DNA from: Pomphorhynchus laevis
Lineage: Eukaryota > Acanthocephala > Palaeacanthocephala > Echinorhynchida > Pomphorhynchidae
Reading direction: 5' to 3'
Assembly (NCBI GenBank): GCA_012934845.2
Contig: WNNJ02002596.1
Coordinates: 62,001-126,000 of the forward strand
Length of the DNA stretch: 64,000 bases
Numbering within the stretch: the first letter of the stretch is position 1; each line of letters opens with the position of its first letter. Made by a program: the position numbers and the translations under genes. This document shows, in pieces, positions 43,172 through 53,380 of this stretch. The notes under the pieces are model-generated. The model was not told where the DNA came from, did not search any database, and worked only from the letters and a program-made list of their open reading frames with translations.

Positions 43172-44902
43172 TCTTTTTTTAAACAAAAAAGTGTTTGTTC
43201 TTAAAATTTTCATTACACAGTCTAGTTAGGTGCGACGTTTTTTGGTGGCCTATTCTTTTAATAGAAGTATAAACCCGAGAGAATAAATGTATTAAAAACA
43301 ATGCATGATCCTCTTAATGAGATATTAAGTTTCAACGCTCGGTGAAAAACTGATAGACCGTTTTAATGATTGTTTTGAGTTTATTCATCTCTGGCTTATT
43401 CGATAACGATGGAGTAAAAGTCGAACCTAAAATCTTTACTATACTGCAATGTTTCCCGTTAGTTGTTACATCAAATCTATTAAATTCACGTTTGTGTTTG
43501 AATTTTTATGTAATGTATTTAAATTTTGTCATGTTAAAATTTAAACTTAAACGTGACAGGAGATGTTTTATTTTGTCAATTACGCTCTTGCATTTCTCCG
43601 TACATTTTTCTTTTGAAACAATCTTTTTGGTTTTCAGAGAGATTAAAAAAAATGTCGTTAGCGTAGATGACTCCATGCACAAATTTATCGCATATCTTGC
43701 TTAAGATGTGTCTTGTAGTAATTACATAAAGTATCGGACTTATTGGAGATCCTTGCGGAACACCTTGCGTTAGATAATATTTTGTATCTTTATATCCGTC
43801 AATATAAAAATATCTGGCTTTGAGACAAGCCCATATCCTCTTAATTATGTTACTTGGAACTTTATATCTTATCAATGTTTTTAAAATTTTCTCTTGAGAT
43901 ATATTATCAATAGCTGCTGATATATCTAGAGAATACAGTATCCAAGGGCAATTATATTTATTAATAAACATTTGTAAGTCTCGTACTGCACCAATCTTGC
44001 TTTTTCTTTTTCTAAACCCGAAGATGTTATTATTTATTAGGTTGTTGCTTCCGTAAACTTCAGAGACTTTTATTGCTAAAGCTCTTTCAACTGCCGTTAG
44101 TAGGGGGTTGGAAATGGTGATTGGACAACTATCTTTAATATTATTGATAAATTTATTTTTCGGTAAAATTATCATTTTGCCACATCCAATGCTTAGGTAC
44201 TCTGACAGTGGGCAATTTACTAGATGTTTGGCTATTCTGATTTTATTCTTTAAGCTTAAAAGTTTTATTGCATCAGGAGGGCATGACATTCCATTGCTTG
44301 AGACGTTCAAATTACCAGGAATTGCTTCTGATATGTCATCGTAGGAGAGATCGATGCCTACAGATGTGTTGATACATTCTAAAATCAGACAGTTGTTTAA
44401 CATATTTTCGTCATTTAAGGTGTCAACGTTATATGTTAATTTAGTTCTAATAGCTTCTTGGACTACGTCAAAAGATCTTGATGATATCTAATGGGATGCT
44501 GCTCTTTTCCACATTCCGAATTTTCGATTATGTACTGTATTCCACCAGTTCTTCAAAAACGGTTTATATCATTTAATCTTCTTTATTTCATTAGTTAGGA
44601 TTAACTTATATTGCAGTATGTCTATATACGCTTGAATCCTACACGCTTCCTCAAGATTTCCACATAAATCTAATAAATTTTGTTTCATTTTTAATTTTTT
44701 ATTTTGATGTTTGAGTAATTGCGATTTGTCGACTTTTGTTTGTATAAAAAAGTGTTGGATGCATTTAATACACACTTATTTATGCCTTCAAGAATATTAT
44801 TCTCTAAGAGACTTGAACTGACGTTAGAATTATTATGCTGGAATATATTGTTTTTTTCTAAAAAACAGAAATCCCTCATTTATGATGGTATAAAAATTAT
44901 CA
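43172..44902 (-). mobile_element. LINE in array unit 2
   Basis: Copy of the unit 1 LINE. RT frame 44403-43576 (275 residues) with the same GVPQGSPISP and YAND; it leaves frame soon after because a run of A is one base longer. Shared YAND shows both units descend from the same variant element. Confidence 0.8.
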
Positions 44903-45359
44903 TTGAGTTTAAGGAGAGTGAGACCATTCCGCGTAAATTTCTTGTAAAACATGTAAGCCAGACGCGAAAGAATGACGAATGCCGTTTCATCATCACAATG
45001 ACTCATTAGTGCCAGATCCCTCCCACTACTGGATGCAGAGGAGGACTAGTAGACGGCAATCAATGAATGAATCAATGTGAAGGATGTACTAGAAAATTTT
45101 CTAGTACTAGAAAATTTTCTAGTAACATCATAGAGTACTAAATCAGTACTACAGCTTCACCAAAAAGGATCATTAGCAAAAGCACTGGCAAATGCCAGCG
45201 CAGGTCTCTTTAATATCGGCTAACTTTTATTTAAGGAGAGTGAGACCATTCCGCGTGAATTTCTTGTAAAACATGTAAGCCAGACGCGAAAGAATGACGA
45301 ATCCGTTTCGTCATTGTGATGACAAAACGGCATTCGTCAATCTTTCGCGTCTGGCTTAT

Positions 45360-45958
45360 ATGTTTTATTATTGAGTTCAGATAAAATTTCAGAATCGGGA
45401 TAAAGAGCAAATGGGTCAACATTCGTATTAAAATTGTTTATTCCAGAGGATACTTGTGTGAATTTGAAGCTAGGGTTATCACTATCAAGATGGGAATCTA
45501 AAAGATTCTTAAACTCACAATCATGCACCCGATCTAACGAGGTAGACATGTACAATGAGACTGTTCGATTAAAACTCTTAATGTCGATGGAATTAGGGGC
45601 AAATACAATATTTAAAAAGGTCTTGATTGATTTCTATTCAAATACAACCACGCAGTTTCCAGTTATGGAGTTTTCTGGTTCAATGTTGTTTTGCCATTCG
45701 ATGGTAAATTTACAGAAAATTAGTTAAATCTCTATATTGCTTCGCCCATATTTGTGTTGAATGTAATATAAATATATATGTAATTTACATATATGTTATT
45801 ATATTATTAAAATAATATAATAATTAATTTTAGTTTATAATAAAAAATTAATATATAATTTTTACTTTATAATAATAACTAATTTTAGTAACCTAAAATG
45901 AATGTGTCAACAATATACAGAATGTAAATTACTGACTGATTAAATATACTGGGGAATA
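45360..45958 (-). repeat. Partial third unit
   Basis: Matches the first ~600 bases of units 1 and 2 (38397-38995), ending GGGGAATAT at 45958. Carries the ORF1-like remnant with its two halves in one frame but with one in-frame stop of its own. Confidence 0.85.
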
Positions 45959-46470
45959 TCAGAAAGTTATTCTTTCAACTAAAGGATAATACCAAAAGGA
46001 TAATAATATGAAACGATGGTATTAATGTCGATTGCCACAATCAAGGCCTGGCTCACGAAAGCGGACTTCACTTGTACAAGAAACGAATGAGAAAATTTGG
46101 ATTTTACAAAAGCATCGATTAATATTAAGTCGTTCAAATCATAAAATCTACATCATTTTAATTCGACCGTTGCCCTCGGTTCAATATTTTAACTCTGTTT
46201 ATCCTTTATTAAATTATCCATTTAAAAAATACATTTAGGGATCTTTTCGGTTACATGTGTTGTATTAAAATAGAGTACAGAGGAATGTTAGAATTTTATT
46301 TTAAATAAAATTGTATATTCAAGTTCCTTTCAAATAAAAGAAATGGCAATTTTATTTTAAATAAAATTCGAACATTCCTTTGTATTCTTTAGTATTGGCA
46401 ATTGGATTGGGAGTATTCTTTAAAATATATTAATAATATACGCTAATCGTAGGAATCGGGAATCAATACC
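45959..46470. repeat. Spacer with a foldback element (46271-46391)
   Basis: 46271-46312 (AGGAATGTTAGAATTTTATT and on) pairs with 46348-46391 in reverse complement over about 42 bases with few mismatches; the loop is about 35 bases. MITE-like. The rest, 45959-46270 and 46392-46470, has no recognised gene. Confidence 0.55.
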
Positions 46471-47395
46471 GGTGAGAGTAGTCATCACGAATAATTCACT
46501 GACCAGGACCTAACAAGTAGGATTTAAAAGCATTCTCATCAAGCGCATACACCAAGTCCTTCATTGCTATTGGTAATAATAAACAAATGGATTATTTTCC
46601 TGATAATTTCTATTCTGTTGAAGAAATCGGGAAGACTCAAACAGCATACACTAACTCTATGATGTTATGAGTTTTGAGTCTCATCATGAGGGGGCTGTTG
46701 CTCAACTGGATTGAAGTTCAGCACCCATAGACAGCTCAAGAAGTCCTTCTAGCACACATCCATGTACTATTAATTAACAGTGGTGAGAGTATTCATCACG
46801 AATAATTCACTCACCAGGTTCTAACAAGTAGGATTTAAAAGAACTCTCATCGAGCGCAACCACTAAGCTCCTTCATTGTTGATGGTAATTAAACAAATGA
46901 TTTACTTTTCTCGCCAATTTATATTCTAATTGAAGTAATCGGGAAGACTCAAACAGCATAAACTGAATGTGCTGTTTCGACTTTTGATTCTCATCAGGAG
47001 GGAGCTGCTGCACAACAGGATTGAAGTGCAGCACCCCTAGACAGCTCAATAAGTCCTAGCACACGTCCATGTATTATGAATTCAAACTGGCGAGAGTATT
47101 CATTACGAATAATTCACCCACCAGGTTCTAACAAATAGGATTTAAAAGAACTCTTATCGAGCGCAACCACCAAGCTCCTTCATTGTTGATGGTAATTAAA
47201 CAAATGATTTACTTTTCTCGCCCATTTATATTCTAATTGAAGTAATCGGGAAGAATCAAACAGCATAAACTGACTATAGGCTGTTTCGACTTTTGAGTCT
47301 CATCAGGAGGGGGCTGCTGAACAACTGGATTGAAGTGCAGCACCCTTAGACAGCTCAAAACGTCCTTTTAGTACACAACCATATATTAGAACTAA
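46471..47395. repeat. Tandem satellite, three units of about 309 bp
   Basis: Units start at 46471, 46782 and 47089 with GG(T/C)GAGAGTA. Each holds CGAATAATTCAC, AGGATTTAAAAG, GAAGACTCAAACAGCATA and GACAGCTCAA landmarks. Units 2 and 3 are more alike than either is to unit 1. Non-coding. They end just before a LINE-A 3' tail. Confidence 0.85.
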
Positions 47396-47424
47396 CGATG
47401 GTTCCTACTTTTTAATCCTACTTA

Positions 47425-48657
47425 AAAAAATAAAAAAGATTTATTTTAACGTGGCAAATGCGTGCCAGCGCACGCTTACATGACCACAACAAAAACAAAA
47501 CTGTGAATCAGGCGTCGAGAAGGTGTGAACGGAGGAGGTGTTTGAATGTGATAAAAGAGGGAGCGCGGCGGACGTCGAGAGGGAGTTGATTCCAGGCGAG
47601 TGAGGCGGCGACGAGGAAGGATCGGAGACCGTAGTTGTTGGAGTAATTAGGAACGTGGAGTAAGAGGGTATGACAGGAACGAAGCGATAGCGAGGTGGGG
47701 CGAGTATCGTCTAAGAAAGGAAGGTTGATGAACGATGGGGAGCCGACGGCGATGAGACGAAAAGTAATGAGAAGAAGGCGTAGTTTGATGCGGATGTGGA
47801 TGGTGGGCCAGGAGAGTTGGGCAAAATATGTGGATGTGTGGTCGAAGCGACGGAGGCGAAAGAGCACTCGAACGGCGGTGTTGATTATTCGTTGTAGGGG
47901 TAGGATGATGGATTTTGGAGAATTGGCGAAAAGGCTAAGGCAGTAATCGATTTTAGGGAAAAGAAGCGATGAAAGAAGAGACATACAAGAACGGAAGTCG
48001 ATAAGGGGGCGGATACGGCGGATGTCACGAAGAATTAAGTTAGACGAGCGGACCTTGTCACGGACGAAGGGTTTAAGGGAAAGGTGATCATCGAAATGGA
48101 AGCCTAAGAAAGTGAGATTGTGGACTACAGGGATGATCGATGAGGCAAAAGATACAATGGGAGGAGATATGCTTGGTTTACGGGGAAGGATCCACATTAT
48201 TTTGGACTTTTCGGCGTTTAGAACGAGATGGAGATTGGAGAGACGCTTGTAGATAGAAGAGAGACAGTTGGAGGCAGAAATGGCGATATCGTGTATGCGA
48301 TGTGCGGGTGCATGAGCATAGATTAGAATGTCATCGGCGTATTGCATGACGTTAAAGGAGTAAGGTTTGATAAATGGAGAGAGATCGCCAAGCAAAAGAG
48401 AGAAAAGCAGGGGACCTAAGACTGAACCTTGTGGAACCCTGCAAAAAATAGGGATGGGAGGGGAGGATGATGAATTAGAACAGACGCGAAAGGAACGGTC
48501 AGATAGATATGAGGCGAACCAAGCTACGGAGGAGGAAGAAAAGCCGTAATCATAACGAAGGCGAGAAAGGAGGACGGAGTGGTTGACAATGTCGAATGCG
48601 GAGGAGAGGTCCAGGGAGATGAGAACACTATATAGAGCCTTGTCTCGAGAAATGAGT
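47425..48657 (-). mobile_element. LINE-A copy A3, 5'-truncated
   Basis: Frame 48395-47508 (295 residues) is open from the palm to the natural C-terminus: YADD at 19-22, NAEKSKIMWILPRKPS, LTFLGFHFDDHLSLKPFVRD, FPKIDYCLSLFANSPKS, and the terminal SLAWNQLPLDVRRAPSF. Upstream, at 48450-48640, VPQGSVLGPLLFSL (after a frame change) and SSAFDIVNHS are readable. 3' end with hairpin 47460-47475. The best-kept C-terminal half of LINE-A here; the catalytic palm is intact but the endonuclease and ORF1 are absent. Confidence 0.9.
47460..47475 (-). promoter_or_regulatory. LINE-A 3'-terminal hairpin, copy A3
   Basis: GCGTGC, loop CAGC, GCACGC, directly upstream (in element sense) of GTTAAAATAAAT at the 3' end. 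Confidence 0.5.
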
Positions 48658-49344
48658 TACTTGTTAGGTCCTGTTAAGTCCTGGTGCCTCCTTTCCCTTG
48701 TTCCCATTCCCCAACTTCCCCTTCCACCCTTCCCCATACCCCAATCTCGCCTACCCTCTTCCACCATTCCCAATCCCCGCAATCTCTTTTCCCCATTCTC
48801 CCATTCGACCATGGAATTAAGATTTCCTTATTTTTAATTGGGAAAAAGATCTATTGGGAACACCTTTTATTTCCATTTTTAAGATGTCACACAAACCAAA
48901 TACAATCTCAACGATGTCCATTAAAACATTTTATGGAGGAAAGGACAAAATACAAATGGTTGATAGACCTTTATTTACGCGTATATGCTTGTGGACAAAA
49001 TTCGCGCTTGAATAGCTTACCTCTCGTTGGAAAACGTTTAGATGACATTAAAGACTTATTTTAAGTTAACACATTCATCACTGGTGAAAACATTGTCTTG
49101 ATTCTTATAAATACTTACATTTGAGATATAAAAAACACAGGATAAAATACACAAATCTGAAAAATCTAAGAGATAAAATCTAATGTCACTGAACAAATCT
49201 AAGAGATAAAGATATAAAGCCAAAGAATAGGCCGAAGATTTACCGGATACTCTTACACAACATCCAGTAGACCATCCCAACATCAATAGCCAAAGCTTTA
49301 TGAAAGCACCAAACCATAATTATCAAAATATACAAAACAGATAA
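48658..49344. other. Spacer with a pyrimidine-rich tract
   Basis: 48670-48805 is strongly C/T-rich on the plus strand (CCTTCCACCCTTCCCCATAC style), unlike anything around it. 48840-49075 reads open for short stretches without a recognised family. A repeat of AATCTAAGAGATAAA occurs at about 49163 and 49197. Confidence 0.35.
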
Positions 49345-49698
49345 ATGTCAACTATAAATGTACGATGTTCAGTCTGTAAGCGTAGTTTCGTCGCAATAGC
49401 AAGTGGACTTCTTAAAAATGGCCGTGCCCCGGGATGTCGCGGTTCGGATATGCCACCGGTAGCTATTGCCACACCTTCGAATCGGTCTATCCACAACAGC
49501 ATTGATATCTCCCATCTTCAACAAGATGAATACACAATTACAAATGATAGCTATGTAAAAGCAGTTTTAAATCGATGGATGAGTGCGGAAACACGTACAG
49601 TACGAAGAATCCCACGGGGGATTAGAGGAGTCGTAGCTGGAAATGTGGTATCATTGCTTACCTCGGTAGTGAAGACGCCGTCAGAACAATGGATATAA
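49345..49698 (+). CDS. RLE-2 N-terminal segment
   Basis: 117 residues starting MSTINVRCSVCKRSFVAIAS. A C-x2-C (8, 11) followed by GRAPGCRGSD at 28-37 looks like a zinc-finger-like start and does not resemble the CxC domain of RLE-1. The Arg-rich second half (ETRTVRRIPRGIRGVV) may contact nucleic acid. The frame ends early relative to the rest. Confidence 0.55.
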   Translation: MSTINVRCSVCKRSFVAIASGLLKNGRAPGCRGSDMPPVAIATPSNRSIHNSIDISHLQQDEYTITNDSYVKAVLNRWMSAETRTVRRIPRGIRGVVAGNVVSLLTSVVKTPSEQWI

Positions 49699-49783
49699 GC
49701 TGAACTTCTGTTTTCCAAAATAAGCGCTCGCACTTCCTCCCAAGCAAACCGATGGACACGTCACAAAAGCGCTGAGCGACCAC

Positions 49784-50410
49784 ATGCGTGAACGGTGCAA
49801 TGCATTTAACCGAGCATATCTACTAGCTAAACATGTGGCCCTCCATATACCGAAACACAAAGAAGCTGACGGCGCTAAAAACGCTGAGCGAGAAGAACAT
49901 CGTCTCTGTCGACGAGTGTCGGAAAAGATCAACGATGAGAACGTGACTGGGGCAATTCACTTGATTATCTCTGATAATAAAATTGCCACTCCAGACGAAC
50001 AGCTATTTAACATTATGCGTGCGAAGCATCCAAACAGTGAAACATCATCCCACTCAAAGCAGTCAGATGGTGTTGTGGTCGATTTGCTTCCTGTTACCCG
50101 ACTCTTCATCGTGTCAGCTTTGCGATCATTACCAAGAGCTTCGTCTTCGGGCATCGATGGGTTGTGCGCACTGCACTTACATGACTTAACTGGACCATCC
50201 GCAGCAATAAACGGAGGTCGACTCATCGATGCGCTGACCGATTTTGTAAACTCAGCACTGGCTGGACAGGTATCACTCACAGTATCCTTGGACTTTTGCG
50301 GAGCAAAGATTTTAGCTGTTAGGAAGCCAGTCGGGGGATATTTGACCGATTGCTATGGGGAATACGTTGCGCCAAATAATGACCAAGGTTGCAAATCGCC
50401 ACGTGTCTGA
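49784..50410 (+). pseudogene. RLE-2 pre-RT and finger region
   Basis: 208 residues: NAEREEHRLCRRVSEKINDE, then LPRASSSGIDGLCALHLHDL, the early RT motif with G-x-D-G, then FCGAKILAVRKPVGG where the frame is lost; GIFDRLLWGIRCAK follows in another frame. In the intact protein the next motif would be the RP-I/L of the finger domain. Confidence 0.7.
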
Positions 50411-50427
50411 TATGGCGTTAGAATTTA

Positions 50428-51048
50428 ATGCCTCGCCAATTTAGAGTCGTTGTAAAAAGAAAAGCGGAAGCCCTCGTCCTTGCAACGCGTAATTTTTTGC
50501 GCAACGATCTGACACCGGGATCCGCTCTTGTGAATATCGATTTTCAGAACGCTTTTAACTGTGTAAGCCGGAACGCGATTTTCGAGGTAATTTCTAGACG
50601 CTTTCCTGTAATTCTGCCATGGATAAGAGCATGCTACGCAAAACCGAGCAATCTTTACTTCGGAAAGTTTGTGGTGCCTTCAGAGCGGGGAGTACAGCAA
50701 GGCGATCCGCTTGGGCGTTTGCTATTTTGTGCTGCTACAAATAAGGTAGTTGAATCGACGATTCCCCCCATTTCTGCGTGGTACATGGACGACTGGACGA
50801 TTGAGAGTAATATCACCGAACTGATCTCTGATATTCGTCGCATAGCAGATTTAGGTTATGTTCTCGGCCTGGTTATAAATCCAGACAAATGTAAGGTTAT
50901 CACAGAGGATTTATCGCTGTGCAAATCGATCAAGTCTGTTCTCACTGGAGCAAAAATAATTTGCCCAGACTTATCTGAAATGCTTGAAGCTCCAGTGGGC
51001 GATAATAAATTGGTTGGCATGCATTTGGAACAAGCATCAATAGAGTAA
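50428..51048 (+). CDS. RLE-2 reverse transcriptase palm
   Basis: 206 residues. NIDFQNAFNCVSRNAIFEVI (first catalytic Asp), RGVQQGDPLGRLLFCAATNK, and AWYMDDWTIES, where YMDD is the active site. QGDP instead of the CR1-type PQGS separates the RLE-1 and RLE-2 RTs from the other LINEs here. Ends at a TAA before the thumb, which continues at 51073-51333 (MLRLSMEKTLNIPLNDSAWN and LPVKMSGLGIPS). Confidence 0.8.
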   Translation: MPRQFRVVVKRKAEALVLATRNFLRNDLTPGSALVNIDFQNAFNCVSRNAIFEVISRRFPVILPWIRACYAKPSNLYFGKFVVPSERGVQQGDPLGRLLFCAATNKVVESTIPPISAWYMDDWTIESNITELISDIRRIADLGYVLGLVINPDKCKVITEDLSLCKSIKSVLTGAKIICPDLSEMLEAPVGDNKLVGMHLEQASIE

Positions 51049-51485
51049 GATCGAACAATCACCCGACTAAAGTTGCTGGCTAGACACGATGCGGTGTTCC
51101 TGTTACGGAATACATTCGCCCTACCAAAAGTAACCCACGTATTACGATGCTCACCATGCTACCAAAGCAATGAAATCCAGAGATACGAAGGAATGTTACG
51201 GTTATCCATGGAAAAGACTCTTAATATCCCGCTGAACGACAGCGCGTGGAATCAGGCAACATTACCGGTTAAAATGAGTGGACTGGGAATCCCATCAATG
51301 CAAAATACCGCCAGACCAGCCTTTTTGTCATAGGTAAGTGGATCTCAGAATCTAACGGATTTAATCATACAAAACGTCCGCCCTGTATTTATAGCAGATG
51401 ACGACGCGGTTTATGCACAGGGATTGCTGGAGTGGCAAAGCATATGCGGGGCTGATATTCCACTAGAAACACACCTACAGAGACA

Positions 51486-52490
51486 GTGGACTCAACATTG
51501 CTAAATATACGTCACGAAAGCCTGGTTCGGAGCGCAACGGATGAGGTAAGCATAGCACAACTGAAAACAGTTTTGTTTCCATCTTCAGGATCATTTCTGC
51601 GGGCAATACCGAAAAAAGCGTTTGGAACTCGACTGGACGACAATGGCATGACAATTGCTGTTGCTTTGCGTTTGGGCCTACCGATTTGTATAATCCAGGT
51701 ATGCGGTTGTGGATCACGAATCGACTGTTTCGGAAGACATGGATTGGATTGGCCTAGAACACGCAGTCGTTACACCCGCCATGCTGAGGTTAATAACCTA
51801 ATAAAGATGACACTTACAGCCACCGCTGTCAACTGTCGAATGCAGCCAAATGATTTCAGCCAAATTGACGGCAAAATACCCGATGGTGGATCTCTAATTC
51901 CACGGGAGAGCAGAAAGCTATTGGTATGGGACTTGACATGTCCAAACACGCTGGCAAAGAGTCACATTACTCATGCCATCGATGGGACAGAATGTGTCTC
52001 AACGGATGCAGAGGAATTGAAAACGCACATGTACTATTGTATTGACCATACTCAATACTCATTTGTGCCGTTAGCTATCGAGACACTTGAAGCATTTGGT
52101 CCTTCGACCACCAAGTTCTTCCAGGATTTGGGAAAGAGGCTAGGTCGGGTCACCGCAGGCCAGCGCGCAGGTTCATTCCTCATACAGCGTCTAAGCGCTG
52201 CTGTTCAAAGAGGCAATGCGCCGTGTATGCTGGAGGAGATCATTGCCGCGTTCGCTGCCCAGATAGAAGGTGAAGTTCACGATACAGACGAACAAGGAAT
52301 GTTGTTCAATGATGACGAGGGCCGATTAGATGAAGACGTCATGGATGGAGCGGAAGATCCTTTCTTGACGAAATCGACTGAGAATAGCACCGAGCGTTGT
52401 CAGGAGAAACGACAGTTGGATGGGCAGAGGAAAGAGACGAATACGAGAATGTTATCACCGACGGAACTAGTGAAATTATCTCAGTTGTAA
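51486..52490 (+). CDS. RLE-2 C-terminal zinc knuckle and restriction-like nuclease
   Basis: 334 residues. CGCGSRIDCFGRHGLDWPRT at 73-92 gives a C-x-C..C..H knuckle; RHAEVNNLIKMTL at 98-110 matches the RHN..RD helix of RLE-1; GKIPDGGSLIPRES at 129-142 and LLVWDLTCPNT at 145-155 supply the PD and D of a PD-(D/E)XK nuclease. The order knuckle, helix, nuclease is that of R2-like elements. After residue 240 the chain becomes acidic (DDEGRLDEDVMDGAEDPF), and the frame probably shifts near its end. Confidence 0.75.
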   Translation: MDSTLLNIRHESLVRSATDEVSIAQLKTVLFPSSGSFLRAIPKKAFGTRLDDNGMTIAVALRLGLPICIIQVCGCGSRIDCFGRHGLDWPRTRSRYTRHAEVNNLIKMTLTATAVNCRMQPNDFSQIDGKIPDGGSLIPRESRKLLVWDLTCPNTLAKSHITHAIDGTECVSTDAEELKTHMYYCIDHTQYSFVPLAIETLEAFGPSTTKFFQDLGKRLGRVTAGQRAGSFLIQRLSAAVQRGNAPCMLEEIIAAFAAQIEGEVHDTDEQGMLFNDDEGRLDEDVMDGAEDPFLTKSTENSTERCQEKRQLDGQRKETNTRMLSPTELVKLSQL

Positions 52491-52526
52491 GTGACGTACA
52501 AGAACTATCATCAGAGCTGATACAGA

Positions 52527-52700
52527 ATGACAAACGAGAATGTGGATGTGGAAGCGGATGAAAAGGAGAAAGCAAACGAAAAAGAATCCTATGATGAAAC
52601 TTCGGTAGAAGACGACGAGAGCAATGAGGATGCAACAACTGATGATAGTGCAGAGGACGATAAAACCGATACAGCCGGCTTAGTTGAAAAGGACGATTAA
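52527..52700 (+). CDS. Acidic C-terminal tail of RLE-2
   Basis: 57 residues, MTNENVDVEADEKEKANEKE onward, about half Asp and Glu, ending LVEKDD then TAA at 52698-52700. It follows on from the acidic end of the nuclease frame and is best read as the true C-terminus after a frame change, not as a separate gene. Long acidic tails are not usual in this kind of LINE. Confidence 0.5.
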   Translation: MTNENVDVEADEKEKANEKESYDETSVEDDESNEDATTDDSAEDDKTDTAGLVEKDD

Positions 52701-52850
52701 TTTGAAAACATTGTGTTCGTAACTTGCACTACTAAACCCTTACCATGTTAAAACATTTCATCAAAATGGTTTTTTTATTATGATGAAAACCTAAATTGAA
52801 AATATCTTCTCAAATAAAACATTATATTTATCTTCACCTGAGAATTTATT

Positions 52851-53380
52851 TAAGCTAAAATTTTGCTAGTTGGTATAGCCGACTCCGCTGATTCAAATAA
52901 TATGAAAAAATCGTTGTCCAGAATTAAAAAATTTGAGAAAAACATGTTTTTATCTCAAACAAAATTTTACTTGATAAACTTTTTATATGTTATGAACAAT
53001 TGCCTATTGATGAATTATTTAACGTTTCAGGTCGTAATATGCACTACACACTTTTATTTTTATTTTTAATTTTTATTTTTTCTAAAAAAATTAAAATTAA
53101 ATATTTCGTAATATAATTATCCTCGGTAAAAATCTGAATAAGCACGTACGTATCTTACTAATACCTATCGCTATGCAAACTACGAGAACCGGAGAAAGGC
53201 GGTATTTAACTAAACATTATCTGTGAGCTTAAAAAACTGTTTTCTAAAATATAGTATTTTTTCCTTTGTTTTTTTCCACATGATTGCAAATTATCAAATG
53301 CTTGTTTTATTTTTGCAGCATAGATACTTGTTGCCTTGGAAATTATCGTCATTGATGATAAATCATCGCTTTATCAATAA
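52851..53380. other. Upstream region of the host gene
   Basis: AT-rich. May hold the promoter and 5' UTR of the ankyrin gene, but no TATA or initiator motif stands out. 53320-53387 could be an upstream exon end, bounded by TTTTTGCAG at 53319. Confidence 0.3.

Larger units (their letters stand above)
38397..45958 (-). repeat. Tandem array, 2.17 copies of a 3,482-bp LINE-bearing unit
   Basis: Unit 1 38397-41877, unit 2 41878-45359, partial unit 3 45360-45958. Corresponding points are 3,481-3,482 bases apart throughout (for example 40921 and 44403, 41293 and 44775, 41940 and 45422). I noticed about 15 differences between units 1 and 2, so they are about 99.5% identical. Each unit carries a minus-strand LINE RT, an ORF1-like remnant and two inverted repeats. 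The array may be a recent tandem duplication or an assembly artefact. Confidence 0.9.
49345..52850 (+). mobile_element. RLE-2 LINE, nearly full-length
   Basis: A second LINE with a C-terminal restriction-like nuclease, clearly diverged from RLE-1. Protein pieces in order: Cys-containing N-terminus (49345-49698), pre-RT (49784-50340), RT (50428-51048), thumb (51073-51333), nuclease (51486-52490) and an acidic tail (52527-52700). Several frame changes. GC content is higher than in the flanks. Confidence 0.8.

Noticed and set aside
46471-47395. CRISPR-like array
   Set aside because: Only three units, each ~309 bp and degenerate throughout, with no short repeat and spacer pattern; the genome is eukaryotic.
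47695-48549. Plus-strand Arg-rich and Glu-rich ORFs
   Set aside because: They lie opposite the LINE-A3 coding strand and mirror its codons.
49056-49286. Minus-strand hydrophobic ORF of 76 residues
   Set aside because: No family, AT-rich composition, overlaps a local repeat of TCTAAGAGATAAA; likely chance.
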